DNA of 64,000 bases, from contig JIBW01000002.1 in the NCBI GenBank assembly GCA_012970285.1, forward strand, positions 1,116,001-1,180,000, written 5' to 3'. The DNA comes from Bacillaceae bacterium JMAK1. GTDB lineage: Bacteria > Bacillota > Bacilli > Bacillales > Marinococcaceae. Position 1 is the first letter of the stretch, and the number at the start of each line of letters is the position of its first letter. The position numbers were made by a program, and so were the translations under genes. The notes under the pieces are model-generated. The model was not told the DNA's origin, did no database searches, and was given only the letters and a program-made list of their open reading frames with translations. This document shows positions 16,499-26,025 of this stretch, piece by piece.

Positions 16499-16901
16499 GA
16501 CACAGTTTACAATAGCCAAACACTTCAAATTTGTGACTCGTTACAGAGAAGTCATCTTGCGATAGCCTCATTTGCTCCATCGGACATGCATCGATATGCT
16601 TCGTCTTTCCACAAGTCAAGCAAATCATATGATGGTGATGGCTCCCGATACAGCTTAATCGAAATCGCTTCTCCCCTTCCCACTCACTGGCTTCTAAGAT
16701 GCCAATATCAGCAAAAAGGGATAAGTTACGGTAAACCGTATCAAAGCTTAAACCGTTATATTTTTCTTGCATAAAAACGAGCACTTCTTTAGCTGGCGTA
16801 TACCCATCACGTTCACTTAAAAACTCAATAATATCTTTACGTTTGTCAGTATACTTGTATCCGGAAGACTTCAACGAGTGAATTGCTTTTGTAACATTCA
16901 T
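16494..16901 (-). CDS. zur: Zinc uptake regulator Zur (Fur family)
   Basis: Zinc-sensing repressor of zinc-uptake genes. 135 residues: a winged-helix domain (YTDKRKDIIEFLSERDGYTP, then SFDTVYRNLSLFADIGI) and a metal-binding dimerisation domain with HHHHMICLTCGK and a final CKLC. The four Cys in CxxC pairs form the structural zinc site. Linkage to znuBC and a Zur operator before znuC decides for Zur over Fur or PerR. The SD GGAGG lies 6 bases before the ATG. It follows znuB by 54 bases and is probably the last gene of a znuC-znuB-zur operon. Confidence 0.93.
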   Translation of the reverse strand: MNVTKAIHSLKSSGYKYTDKRKDIIEFLSERDGYTPAKEVLVFMQEKYNGLSFDTVYRNLSLFADIGILEASEWEGEKRFRLSCIGSHHHHMICLTCGKTKHIDACPMEQMRLSQDDFSVTSHKFEVFGYCKLCQ

Positions 16902-16955
16902 TTTGTACCTCCATGATCAAACATTTCATCACAATTATAGCAAATGATGCATCCT

Positions 16956-17816
16956 TTATCGATTCTGAACGTTTCGATTCATAGACACTTTTACGATTTT
17001 ATTTTTGAGTAGACTAAGAAGCAAAATGATCACTGCGAAAACGACAATGACTCCACCAGGAGCTAAATCCAAGTGAAAACCGAGAAAGATCCCGCTTAGT
17101 ACTGAGATTTGACCAAAAATAGCCGCGTAAACGAACATTTGCTTGAAACTCTTCGCCCATTGCATTGCACTTGCTACAGGTAATGTCATGAGTGCCGACA
17201 CGAGTAAAATCCCGACAATGCGAATAGACGCAGCAATCACGAGTGCTACTAATATTGAGAACAGTAACTCCAACCATTTCCCTTTCAACCCCGAAATGGC
17301 CGCTTGTTCTTCATCAAACGATAAGAAAAACCATTCCTTGTAGAAAACAAACAACAATACTAATACGATGGCTGCGATTATGATAATGGTCATTAAATCA
17401 TTGTTGCCAACTGCGGCAACACTACCGAATAAATAAGAATATAAATCCGTATTAAATCCATCTGCCAAAGAAATAAAAATAACAGCAAGTCCAACACCAG
17501 CTGATAATATAATTGGGATCGCTAACTCTTTAAAATGCCCATACACGGTGCGTAATTGATTGATAAAAAGTGAGCCAATCACAGCGAATACCATCCCCAT
17601 ATAAATCGGGTCGTATAAAGAAAAGATGGCGAAGAAATTCGCTAACAATAAGTGGAAAGCAATCCCTGTGAGAGTAATGTGTGATAGGGCATCAGCTACA
17701 AGTGACATCCGTTTTACAACGAGAAAAACACCGAGCATTGGTGCAATGAGGCCAATTAATACTCCAGCAATTAATGCATTTCGTAAGAAGTCATATTGAA
17801 AAAAAACATCGATCAT
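16956..17816 (-). CDS. znuB: Zinc ABC transporter permease
   Basis: Membrane channel part of an ABC-3 family importer for zinc (or manganese). 286 residues, about eight membrane helices, with the family motifs ADALSHITLTGIA near residue 37 and DEEQAAISGLKGKW near 168. Its start overlaps the stop of the ATPase gene by 4 bases (ATGA), so they are translationally coupled. No substrate-binding lipoprotein gene lies in the cluster. Confidence 0.92.
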   Translation of the reverse strand: MIDVFFQYDFLRNALIAGVLIGLIAPMLGVFLVVKRMSLVADALSHITLTGIAFHLLLANFFAIFSLYDPIYMGMVFAVIGSLFINQLRTVYGHFKELAIPIILSAGVGLAVIFISLADGFNTDLYSYLFGSVAAVGNNDLMTIIIIAAIVLVLLFVFYKEWFFLSFDEEQAAISGLKGKWLELLFSILVALVIAASIRIVGILLVSALMTLPVASAMQWAKSFKQMFVYAAIFGQISVLSGIFLGFHLDLAPGGVIVVFAVIILLLSLLKNKIVKVSMNRNVQNR

Positions 17817-18586
17817 TTCGCAATTTCCTCGTGTTCATGAATGATATGTTGGACATCATAACCGTAAAGAGAAGACAAATTAGGATTCGTTTCAAATTCA
17901 TGCGCTGTACCGTGAAAATGAATGGATTTATTCAAACACGCAACATTTGTGACGTACTTTGTCATCGTCCCAACATCATGGCTAACGAGCAAAAGTGTTA
18001 GTCCTTGATCTTGATTTAATTTGCGAAGCAACTCGTAAAACCGTCTTGCCGATGTCGCGTCAATCCCAACGGTCGGCTCATCTAAGATGAGTAAAGTTGG
18101 ATTACTAACGAGTGCACGCGCAATCAGAACGCGTTGCTGTTGTCCACCAGAAAGCTTCCCAATTGGTTGCTTGGCATAAGCGTCCATCTCTACCGTCTTT
18201 AGTGCTTGCATGACTTTATCCCGATCATTTCGTTTCATAAAACGGAATAGACCGAGTTGACCAAACAGCCCCATAGAAACGACTTCAAAAACAGTCGCTG
18301 GAAAGCCTGCATTAAATCGATTTGCGCGTTGAGAAACGTAACCGACTTTTGACCAATCATCAAAACGATGTACCTCGGAACCAAATAACGAAAGTTTTCC
18401 AGCTTGCGGTTTTATTAAGCCCAGTATACACTTGATTAATGTAGATTTTCCGGAACCGTTCGGACCAACGAGTCCTAAAAACGCCCCTTCTTCGACATTT
18501 AAGTTGAGGTTTTGTAATACGGGTCGGTCTGTATATTGGTAAGTTAGATTGTTTACTTCAACGATGGTTGATGCTTTTGCCATCAT
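17813..18586 (-). CDS. znuC: Zinc ABC transporter ATPase
   Basis: Cytoplasmic ATPase of the importer. 257 residues with Walker [10 protein letters not shown] (about 41-49), Q-loop VGYVSQRA, signature LSGGQQQRV, Walker B LLILDEPT and the switch His in LLVSHD. The C-terminus is His-rich (HIIHEHEE), as often in zinc ATPases. The start ATG ATG is preceded by GGGGGAAATA. First gene of the znuC-znuB-zur unit, with a Zur operator about 40 bases upstream. Confidence 0.94.
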   Translation of the reverse strand: MMAKASTIVEVNNLTYQYTDRPVLQNLNLNVEEGAFLGLVGPNGSGKSTLIKCILGLIKPQAGKLSLFGSEVHRFDDWSKVGYVSQRANRFNAGFPATVFEVVSMGLFGQLGLFRFMKRNDRDKVMQALKTVEMDAYAKQPIGKLSGGQQQRVLIARALVSNPTLLILDEPTVGIDATSARRFYELLRKLNQDQGLTLLLVSHDVGTMTKYVTNVACLNKSIHFHGTAHEFETNPNLSSLYGYDVQHIIHEHEEIAK

Positions 18587-18620
18587 TATTTCCCCCTAAT
18601 TTCAAAAAGCAACGAACTAC

Positions 18621-18640
18621 AAACGTAATCATTACGATTT
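18621..18640. promoter_or_regulatory. Zur operator
   Basis: AAACGTAATCATTACGATTT contains the exact palindrome CGTAAT-C-ATTACG (18624-18636) of the Bacillus Zur box (consensus TCGTAATnATTACGA; one mismatch at the left end). It is between znuC and the divergent ppx gene, which places zinc uptake under Zur control. Confidence 0.88.
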
Positions 18641-18704
18641 ACTTTTTGTAGTATAACGCACATCACCATCTTTGTAAATGAAATGGTTGATTGGAGGTTT
18701 AAGT

Positions 18705-20246
18705 ATGATTGAACAAGAGCGAATGGCCATTATTGATGTTGGTTCCAACTCCATTCGCCTCGTTATTTATGGAATTGATGCAAAACGACGTTATCGTTCG
18801 TTATACAATTTAAAAATTGCTGCACGTTTAAGCGAGTATTTAAATGAAGAAGATGCATTAAAACGCGAGGGTTTTATCGTATTAACACAAGTGTTTACTC
18901 AGTTTAAAGCGGTTCTAGATGCTCAGAATGTTGATCACGTTGAAGCTGTAGCAACTGCCGCAATCAGAAGAGCGACAAACCAACAAGAAATACTGCAACA
19001 CTTAAAACAATCAATGGGAATTACGATCCGTGTCCTTTCGGGGGAAGAGGAAGCTTACTACGGGTATTTAGCAACGATCAATAGTACGAATATAAAAGAC
19101 GGACTCATGTTCGATATGGGTGGAAGTAGCACTGAAGTCGTCTATTTCAAAAATCGAGAAATCGTGGAATCGTATAGCTTTCCGATCGGTGCGCTTACAC
19201 TCGCTAAGATGTGGAACGAGGACCAAGCGTCAATGAAGCGAATTCGGCACGTTGCCCATGAGCACTTTCGCCAACTTGCATGGTTAAAGAAACTAGGTGT
19301 TCCTTTAATTGGTGTCGGCGGCAGTGTTCGACAACTAGCGGCGGTACATCGCAAGCGCCAACAATACCCCGTATCAGGATTACACCAATATGAAATGAGC
19401 GACACTCAGCTACACGATACGTTTCACTACTTACGAAAGATTCCACCGATCAAACGTAGTGAAATTGCTGGACTATCTCAAGAACGAGCTGGAAATATCG
19501 TTCCTGCTGGATTATTTATAGCAGAGTTGATGCGGCACTCGGAAGGGAAAAACTTAATCATCAGTCGCAAAGGGTTACGTGATGGAATCCTTTATGACAA
19601 GCTCTTACAAGATCGACAGACGAGGCGTTTCGTCAACGTAAAAAGAGAAACCATCTACCAACTGATGCGAGAATTTAATTTATCAGACACGTATGGGAAA
19701 GCTGTCTACTCTTTGGCTCGTTCGTATTACCACTTATTGTTCCCTAATGACACTGAGGAAGAACGAGCAAAAATTGAGCAATTATTGTTGTTTAGCTCTC
19801 ACCTTCGAATGCTCGGTCATTACATTGATGAAGAACATGCCCATGCCCATACGTTAAATGTACTCATCAATCGTTCACTTGATGGCTTCACTCACGAAGA
19901 ACGAATTTCTTTAGCGCTTTTAAGTTCGTTTACATCAATAAAACGTTTAAGAAAAAAAGCACTTCAGTATAAACGAATCCTACACGGACGTTGGATCAGG
20001 AAGCTCGAAGTACTTGGTGCCATTATACGAATGGCCGCTTCACTCTACGTTACCGGGCGAGAAATCATCGCTAAAGTAGAACTTAAAAACGTCGGACGTA
20101 GTCGTTACTTGCAGTTCGTCTTTCACGTGAAAAAAGGTGAAAGTTATTACTTTGAACAACAACATGCGACCCTTTCGTTACGACAACTAGAGCGCGCAAC
20201 GAAAACGAAATACCGGATGATCTTCATCGAAGAAGATCAATCATAA
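18705..20246 (+). CDS. ppx: Exopolyphosphatase / pppGpp phosphatase (Ppx/GppA)
   Basis: Hydrolyses inorganic polyphosphate and/or pppGpp. About 513 residues. An actin-like ATPase-type N-terminal half carries IIDVGSNSIRLVIY at the start, VATAAIRRATN near 95, SGEEEAYYGYL near 120, DMGGSSTEV near 145 and GVGGSVRQLA near 215. An HD-like helical C-terminal half follows (with DEEHAHAHTLNVL). The frame is open from 18678, but GGAGG lies 8 bases before the ATG at 18705. The 3' end overlaps the convergent kinase gene by 10 bases. Confidence 0.93.
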   Translation: MIEQERMAIIDVGSNSIRLVIYGIDAKRRYRSLYNLKIAARLSEYLNEEDALKREGFIVLTQVFTQFKAVLDAQNVDHVEAVATAAIRRATNQQEILQHLKQSMGITIRVLSGEEEAYYGYLATINSTNIKDGLMFDMGGSSTEVVYFKNREIVESYSFPIGALTLAKMWNEDQASMKRIRHVAHEHFRQLAWLKKLGVPLIGVGGSVRQLAAVHRKRQQYPVSGLHQYEMSDTQLHDTFHYLRKIPPIKRSEIAGLSQERAGNIVPAGLFIAELMRHSEGKNLIISRKGLRDGILYDKLLQDRQTRRFVNVKRETIYQLMREFNLSDTYGKAVYSLARSYYHLLFPNDTEEERAKIEQLLLFSSHLRMLGHYIDEEHAHAHTLNVLINRSLDGFTHEERISLALLSSFTSIKRLRKKALQYKRILHGRWIRKLEVLGAIIRMAASLYVTGREIIAKVELKNVGRSRYLQFVFHVKKGESYYFEQQHATLSLRQLERATKTKYRMIFIEEDQS

Positions 20247-21601
20247 AACGGCAACATTAACGTTACGATCGTTCCAACATTTACTTCACTTTCAATTTTA
20301 AACGTTCCACCATGATCCTCAATAAGTTTCTTCGATAATGAAATGCCTATGCCCGTTCCTTTGTCTTTTGTCGTTGTGAACGGCTCCCCTAACTTATTGA
20401 GGATCTCGGCTGGAATTCCAGTACCATTGTCCGCTGCTTTAATTCGGTAATGATGATCAACAATATCTGAATGGATGTTAAAACGCTTGTTCAAAGCCTC
20501 TTCAGAATATGCTTCTATTGAATTACGAAGTAAGTTTAAGATCACCTGTTTAATCATCGTCTCATTCATTAGAATTTTCCGATCTGTTTCTTCGAACCTC
20601 GCCTCGAAAACGACATCTTTAAGGAGGCATTCCGAACGAATGATATCTTCAACGGAGCGCATGACCCCCATTGGAGCCTGCAATTTCCTCTCGAACTTCC
20701 GTCTAGACATCGATAAAAAGTTCTCGATAATAACGTTCATACGATCAACTTCTGAGAAAATCGTGTGACTGTACTTGTGAAAACTGTCCGTTAACTCTGA
20801 CAGCTGCAAAAAGCCACGTATTACAGACAAAGGATTTCTAAGCTCATGAGCAACTCCTGCCGCTAAATGCGAAACGGACTCCATTTGTTGACGGTAGGCA
20901 AGCAAACTTTCATACTTCAGCTCTGCACTCTCATCAAAGATAAAACCGACCACTTCTTGATGCGCTTCCAAATAAACGCTATGTGCAACAATCCTTATGT
21001 CTTCACCTGATACAAACCTTTTTGTACTTTCTTTACGGGTCCACAACGTTTCCATCATGCATTCATACATGATACGTCCATATTCAGACTCTGATTGTAA
21101 CGATGCAATTGGCAATTCAGGCAGTAGATACGTATTTTTTGAAAAAACAAGATTTTCAAATTGATGATTTAAATCGGTAATAGCTAATTGGTTATTCACT
21201 CGAATAATCCCACATGGAAGTTGCTTCATTAATTTGGTAAATGCATTTGCTTCTTCTAATTGTTCTTTCGGCTGTCTTTGTCCGACTAAATAAAAGCGCC
21301 CAGATTCATACTGACCACGGTAAAAGACACGGTACTCTTCACCATGAAACCGATGAACAAGTGTTGCTTCATCGGACCCTCTATTCTCAAACATCCGCTT
21401 AAGGAAAGTCATGGCCTTTATCCACTCATCACCGATTAATGAGTGAAAAAACGGTTCTACTTCATTAAAAAAAGTACGAGCATCATGATTCTTATAAATA
21501 ATGCTCCCGTTCTGTTCTACAATGACGCGCAATTCTCTACTTAATGCTTGGAAAATATCCTTTTCTTCGTCGATCACTTGTAGTTGTGCTGGACTTTTCA
21601 T
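20237..21601 (-). CDS. Soluble PAS-domain histidine kinase, sporulation-kinase type
   Basis: 454 residues with no membrane helix. Two PAS-like regions (about 20-105 and 125-225) precede a HisKA/HATPase core: H-box VAHELRNPLSVIRGF, N-box NLLRNSIEA, G1 DNGTGIP, and F/G2 region EPFTTTKDKGTGIGISLS. The H-box and soluble PAS layout resemble KinA/KinE, which feed the Spo0F phosphorelay. No response-regulator gene is adjacent, which also fits a phosphorelay kinase. The target is inferred. The SD GAGGAGAG lies about 9 bases before the ATG. Confidence 0.88.
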   Translation of the reverse strand: MKSPAQLQVIDEEKDIFQALSRELRVIVEQNGSIIYKNHDARTFFNEVEPFFHSLIGDEWIKAMTFLKRMFENRGSDEATLVHRFHGEEYRVFYRGQYESGRFYLVGQRQPKEQLEEANAFTKLMKQLPCGIIRVNNQLAITDLNHQFENLVFSKNTYLLPELPIASLQSESEYGRIMYECMMETLWTRKESTKRFVSGEDIRIVAHSVYLEAHQEVVGFIFDESAELKYESLLAYRQQMESVSHLAAGVAHELRNPLSVIRGFLQLSELTDSFHKYSHTIFSEVDRMNVIIENFLSMSRRKFERKLQAPMGVMRSVEDIIRSECLLKDVVFEARFEETDRKILMNETMIKQVILNLLRNSIEAYSEEALNKRFNIHSDIVDHHYRIKAADNGTGIPAEILNKLGEPFTTTKDKGTGIGISLSKKLIEDHGGTFKIESEVNVGTIVTLMLPFYD

Positions 21602-21769
21602 ATGCTTACTCTCTCCTCATATGAACAATTCCTGAATCTGTATATTGTAAGTATACTAAATCTTCAATTTTATGAATAGCATATTTGCTAAATTATGCGA
21701 TTTTCTGGAATTCTTTGTCACTAACCAAGCCCATTATTGCATACACTAGTTTGAAAGGATGTGATCGAA

Positions 21770-22024
21770 ATGTGGATGGGTATTATTCAACAATACATTA
21801 AAAACATGTCACCTCAACAGTTAGTTAGCATGGCACATGAACGAGGAATTGACATTACGATTGATGAGGCTAGTAAGTTGCTACACTTAGCACGAACTGA
21901 AAAAGTCAACCTCAAAGACCAAGCCTCTGTGCATGCCTTTATTAATAAAGTCGAAAAAGCAACATCGAAAGAACATGCGATGCTGCTTCATGACTTATAT
22001 GCGCAATTTGGTCATCGATTATAG
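21770..22024 (+). CDS. yqfT: YqfT / DUF2624 protein
   Basis: 84 residues, all-helical and soluble. The phrases SPQQLVSMAHERGIDIT and YAQFGHRL are typical of the small Bacillus protein DUF2624, which lies beside nfo in B. subtilis. Function unknown. A GTG at 21761 is possible, but AAAGGATGTGATC matches the anti-SD of 16S rRNA and ends 4 bases before the ATG at 21770. Convergent with nfo, separated by 5 bases. Confidence 0.8.
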   Translation: MWMGIIQQYIKNMSPQQLVSMAHERGIDITIDEASKLLHLARTEKVNLKDQASVHAFINKVEKATSKEHAMLLHDLYAQFGHRL

Positions 22025-22029
22025 CGTTT

Positions 22030-22929
22030 TTACACGCCCATAATCTTTTCTTTGACTTGATCATCAAAAGACGCTTCTTTAAGCATGTTGATTTCAAAAC
22101 GGTACGGAGGGCGCTTGTCCTTCTTCTCTTCCCCAACATAAGGTGTCTCAAGAATCTTAGGAACGTCTTTGACAACCTCATGATGAACGATGTAATTCAA
22201 TGCATCGAAACCGATATGACCAAAGCCTAAGTTTTCATGACGGTCTTTACGAGCGCCTTGTGGGTTTTTACTGTCATTTACATGTAAAACTGCAAGGCGA
22301 TCGAGACCGATGATGGAGTCGAACTGTTCCATGACTCCGTCAAAGTTATGGACAAGATCATAACCTGCATCGTGAACGTGACACGTATCAAAACAAATCG
22401 TTAGCTTCTCATTGTGTGTCACACCGTCAATGATTTGTGCTAGCTCATCAAAGCTTCTTCCACACTCCGAGCCTTTGCCAGCCATTGTCTCAAGCGCAAT
22501 GTTTACGTTTTGATTTGGGTCAATTACTTCGTTTAAACCTTCAATAATCTTGGCAATCCCTTTGTCAGCACCTTCTCCGACATGAGCTCCGGGGTGCAAA
22601 ACAATTTGTTTTCCACCAAGTGCATCTGTTCGTTCAATTTCAGATCGTAAGAATCGTACACCAAGATCAAACGTTTCGGGCTTAACAGAATTGCCGATGT
22701 TAATAATATAAGGTGCGTGAACGACTAATTCCTCAATGCCATGTTCTTTCATGTGCGCTCGTCCCGCTTCGATGTTTAGCTCTTCAATTGCTTTACGACG
22801 CGTATTCTGAGGAGCACCTGTATAAATCATCATAGCACTTGCGCCATAACTTGCTGCTTCTTCACTTGAACCGAGCAACATTTTCTTTCCGTTCATAGAG
22901 ACGTGCGAACCAATCTTCTGTAACGCCAT
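22030..22929 (-). CDS. nfo: Endonuclease IV (AP endonuclease)
   Basis: Base-excision-repair enzyme that cuts DNA 5' to abasic sites and uses a three-zinc centre. 299 residues with the family zinc motifs in order: [37 protein letters not shown] and [12 protein letters not shown]. It begins [12 protein letters not shown]. It directly follows cshB with no gap between the helicase stop and this ATG, so the two genes are cotranscribed. Confidence 0.97.
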   Translation of the reverse strand: MALQKIGSHVSMNGKKMLLGSSEEAASYGASAMMIYTGAPQNTRRKAIEELNIEAGRAHMKEHGIEELVVHAPYIINIGNSVKPETFDLGVRFLRSEIERTDALGGKQIVLHPGAHVGEGADKGIAKIIEGLNEVIDPNQNVNIALETMAGKGSECGRSFDELAQIIDGVTHNEKLTICFDTCHVHDAGYDLVHNFDGVMEQFDSIIGLDRLAVLHVNDSKNPQGARKDRHENLGFGHIGFDALNYIVHHEVVKDVPKILETPYVGEEKKDKRPPYRFEINMLKEASFDDQVKEKIMGV

Positions 22930-24216
22930 TTACTTTCTCCTCCTGCTATTGCTCTTTTCACGTAACTTTTTCTTATATCCTGGTTTGATGTCTTTTTTCT
23001 TAACCGTTGGGAGTGGCGCTTGATCTGTACGAGTTCTACGCTTCGTTTTTCCAGGAGCATAACCGCTACCGAGTTGTTCAATTTCTTTCCATTCGCCGTT
23101 CTTTAGGTCAAGATAATGGAAGAAAAATCGTTGTTGTTGAAGCTTATGGAGCGCAGGATAATCTTCTTTATCAACGATCGTATATACGTCCCCGCTTAAA
23201 TCTTTTCTCGCGGTACGACCGGCGCGATGCTGATAGTACTCCAACTCTTTTGGAATGCGAACATTGATCACGTGAGACACACCTTCAATATCCATTCCTC
23301 TTGCAGCTAGATCTGTACAAACAACATATGGTACAGATGCCTTGACGATCTTACGCATCGCTTGTTTTCGCTCTCTTGCACTCAAATCACCGTGTAGTGT
23401 CTCTGTTTCAATCCCGTTTTCAATGAATAGTTCCGTCAAACTATCCGCTTCCTTCTTCGTATTAACAAAAACTAAACAAAGGAACGGGCGAAGCGTTTGC
23501 GCAATCTCTACAGCAAACCGCTCACGGTTACGACTCTTTAATGGCATTAAATAATGCTTTAGACCTTTTGGAGACGGTGTGTTCGGTTGTACATGCACAT
23601 GGCGAGGGTTGTTCATATATTTCTTCAAAAACGGCTTTAGCTTCTCTGGAATCGTTGCAGAGAATACGAGCATTTGTAAGCCATCAGGCATGTACGACGC
23701 CACTTGGTCCACTTCTTTAATAAAGCCCATGTCAAGCATCTGATCGGCCTCATCAATGATTAACGTCCGCACTTGATGAACGCTAATCGCTCGTTCTTTA
23801 CAGACGAGATCGTTTAATCGTCCAGGTGTAGCCACAACGATATGTGGTGGACGCTTTAGCTTTTCAATGGACCGGTCTTTGTCTGTACCACCAATGACAC
23901 GTTGGATTCTTACATTCGCATACGCATCCGTTTGAATTAAATCTCTCGTAACCCGGTAAATTTGCTCAGCTAGTTCCCGCGTTGGTGCAGCAATGACGAC
24001 TTGTAATTCATCGACATCCATATCAAGTTTACTTAAAATCGGTAAAACAAAAGACAACGTTTTCCCAGTTCCTGTTTGCGATTGTCCAATCGCATCTTTT
24101 CCATTTATAATAGCAGGAATTAAGCGTTCTTGAATTTCAGTTGGACGGGTAATCCGATCTGAATCAAGCTTTTCTGCTAATTCTTCGTGAATGTTTAATC
24201 GTTTCCATGCACTCAT
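22930..24216 (-). CDS. cshB: DEAD-box RNA helicase CshB (YqfR)
   Basis: ATP-dependent RNA helicase linked to cold adaptation and RNA decay. 428 residues with Q-motif RPTEIQERLIP, motif I SQTGTGKT, Ia PTRELAEQ, DEAD in IIDEADQML, III FSATIP, and VI HRAGRTAR, then a basic tail (KTKRRTRTDQ, REKSNSRRRK) for RNA binding. The frame is open to 24264, but GAGGTGAAC lies 5 bases before the ATG at 24216. Divergent from yqfQ and cotranscribed with nfo. Confidence 0.95.
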   Translation of the reverse strand: MSAWKRLNIHEELAEKLDSDRITRPTEIQERLIPAIINGKDAIGQSQTGTGKTLSFVLPILSKLDMDVDELQVVIAAPTRELAEQIYRVTRDLIQTDAYANVRIQRVIGGTDKDRSIEKLKRPPHIVVATPGRLNDLVCKERAISVHQVRTLIIDEADQMLDMGFIKEVDQVASYMPDGLQMLVFSATIPEKLKPFLKKYMNNPRHVHVQPNTPSPKGLKHYLMPLKSRNRERFAVEIAQTLRPFLCLVFVNTKKEADSLTELFIENGIETETLHGDLSARERKQAMRKIVKASVPYVVCTDLAARGMDIEGVSHVINVRIPKELEYYQHRAGRTARKDLSGDVYTIVDKEDYPALHKLQQQRFFFHYLDLKNGEWKEIEQLGSGYAPGKTKRRTRTDQAPLPTVKKKDIKPGYKKKLREKSNSRRRK

Positions 24217-24377
24217 TGTGTTCACCTCAAAGTTCTCGTGTCTTTTATACGCACGACACATCATTTTATTTTACCATAGATGAACTTAAAAAGAATAGCA
24301 TGCCCCAAAGAAGAACCGACGCCTCTTCCTTGCATATCCTAATTGAAGATAACTCTGTAATGAAAGGGGCTTATAAA

Positions 24378-24908
24378 ATGTATGGATACCCTCCCATGCC
24401 TTTGCCTATGGGACCACCGATGAGTGCGTTAGCCGCACGCTCGGCGTTGCCAATGGCAAGTGCATTTCCGTTTGCTGGAGGAGCAGCTCCCGCTGCAATG
24501 GGTGGCGCCTTATCTTCTGGACTCGGTGGGTCGGCGCTTGCCTCAGGCGGGGGCGCTTTAGCTTCGATTAGTCGGTTTATGCCAATCATTCAAGGTGGCG
24601 CAAAATGGATTCCAGTCATTCGAAGATACGGTCCGATGGTGCGTCAAATTCCTGGTGTCGTTCGTCAAGTTAATCAAATGCGAAGAAATTCACGACAAGT
24701 ACCGGTTCCAAGCAATGAACAAGAGTTGATAGCGAATGACCCACAGCTTGTCGAGTCACCTGTATCAGACGATTTATCACCCATTGAGCATGCTCATTAT
24801 GTAGACCCAGATGAACAAGCAATTGAGGTTTCTGACATTGATTTGTCACAAACACGGGCCAATCAGTGGTATACCGGTGATGATCCTCCTCCAAAACTGT
24901 ACATTTAG
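24378..24908 (+). CDS. yqfQ: YqfQ/VrrA-family protein
   Basis: 176 residues: an N-terminus rich in Pro, Met, Gly and Ala (YGYPPMPLPMGPPM, then a Gly/Ala tract), a middle part with a short hydrophobic and basic segment (RRYGPMVRQIPGVVRQVNQM), and an acidic C-terminus. Low-complexity ends and position between cshB and ispH fit the Bacillus YqfQ/VrrA family, thought to be spore-related. The frame is open from 24207, but GAAAGGGGC lies 7 bases before the ATG at 24378, so the upstream part is not translated. Function unknown. Confidence 0.75.
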   Translation: MYGYPPMPLPMGPPMSALAARSALPMASAFPFAGGAAPAAMGGALSSGLGGSALASGGGALASISRFMPIIQGGAKWIPVIRRYGPMVRQIPGVVRQVNQMRRNSRQVPVPSNEQELIANDPQLVESPVSDDLSPIEHAHYVDPDEQAIEVSDIDLSQTRANQWYTGDDPPPKLYI

Positions 24909-24920
24909 CAATCAGTTTCC

Positions 24921-24949
24921 TTTTCAATCTCTCCATCTACCTGTATAAT
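24921..24949 (+). promoter_or_regulatory. SigA promoter of ispH
   Basis: Weak -35 TTTTCA, 17-bp spacer, extended -10 TGTATAAT, 35 bases before the start codon. Confidence 0.6.
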
Positions 24950-24983
24950 TGCATATAGCCTAAAAGCATTGGAGGTCTTGGCG

Positions 24984-25943
24984 ATGGAAGTTATGAAAAT
25001 CACCCCGAGAGGGTACTGCTACGGTGTTGTAGACGCTATGGTTATTGCTCGCCAAGCAGCAAATGATAAAAGTTTACCACGGCCAATCTATATTCTTGGT
25101 ATGATCGTTCACAACCAACATGTAACGGATGCCTTTGAGGAAGAAGGAGTCATCTCTTTAGATGGGCCAAACCGTCTTGAAATATTAAAGCAAGTCGATA
25201 CAGGTACTGTGATCTTCACCGCTCACGGTGTTTCACCAGAAGTCCGGAAACTTGCAGACGAAAAAGGGTTAACGACAATTGATGCGACTTGTCCTGATGT
25301 TACCGTTACCCACGACTTAATCTTAGAGAAAAAAGCGCTTGAATACGATATTGTCTATATCGGTAAACGCGGTCATCCAGAACCTGAAGGTGCGATTGGT
25401 GTTGCTCCAGAACACGTACACCTAATCGAAACGCTAGAAGACGTTGAGAACCTTGCACTCACACGGGGCAATGTGATCATCACAAACCAGACGACGATGA
25501 GTCAATGGGATGTTAAGAACATCATGGAACGAACGTTAGAGAAATACCCACATGCAGAAGTTCACAATGAGATTTGTCTTGCAACACAAGTAAGACAAGA
25601 AGCTGTCGGTGATCAAGCGAAGGATGCTGATCTTCTTATCGTTGTTGGTGATCCGATGAGTAACAACTCGAACCGACTCGCTCAAGTATCAAAAGACATT
25701 GCAGAAACGAATGCTTATCGTATTGCTGACATTAGCGAATTAAAGCTTGAATGGTTAGAAGGCGTCAACAAAGTCGCTGTTACTGCAGGGGCTTCTACCC
25801 CAACAGGAATTGCGCGTGAAGTTGTTCTCTTCTTAGACCAATACGATCCTAACGATGAATCGACGTGGACGAGAGAACGTAAGATTTCTGGTGCGAAGAT
25901 TTTACCACCATTGCGTAAGAATATGAAATCTAGAGCACGATAA
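24984..25943 (+). CDS. ispH: 4-hydroxy-3-methylbut-2-enyl diphosphate reductase
   Basis: Last enzyme of the MEP pathway; reduces HMBPP to IPP and DMAPP with a 4Fe-4S cluster. 319 residues with the three cluster Cys in [10 protein letters not shown] (near 12), DATCPDVT (near 102) and NEICLATQ (near 198), plus conserved HNQHV, FTAHG and NQTTMSQWD. The Glu in NEICLATQ region and the TAGASTPTG motif are also normal. The ATG at 24984 has GGAGG 8 bases upstream and is chosen over 24969. Pathway partner of ispG in this window. Confidence 0.97.
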   Translation: MEVMKITPRGYCYGVVDAMVIARQAANDKSLPRPIYILGMIVHNQHVTDAFEEEGVISLDGPNRLEILKQVDTGTVIFTAHGVSPEVRKLADEKGLTTIDATCPDVTVTHDLILEKKALEYDIVYIGKRGHPEPEGAIGVAPEHVHLIETLEDVENLALTRGNVIITNQTTMSQWDVKNIMERTLEKYPHAEVHNEICLATQVRQEAVGDQAKDADLLIVVGDPMSNNSNRLAQVSKDIAETNAYRIADISELKLEWLEGVNKVAVTAGASTPTGIAREVVLFLDQYDPNDESTWTRERKISGAKILPPLRKNMKSRAR

Positions 25944-25973
25944 AAGGCGAGTCTTCTGACTTGCTTTTTTTTA
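25944..25973 (+). terminator. Terminator of ispH
   Basis: Stem GCGAGTC/GACTTGC with one G-T pair and loop TTCT, followed by TTTTTTTT. Confidence 0.82.
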
Positions 25974-25984
25974 TTCAATTTGTT

Positions 25985-26000
25985 AGTTTATAATTAAACT
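25985..26000 (+). promoter_or_regulatory. Palindrome overlapping a -10 box before the dioxygenase gene
   Basis: AGTTTA-TAAT-TAAACT, a 6-bp perfect inverted repeat that contains a TATAAT -10 (25989-25994). The arrangement suggests repressor binding over the promoter. I cannot assign the regulator. Confidence 0.45.
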
Positions 26001-26025
26001 GATAACCTGAAAGGTGTGATTAAAC

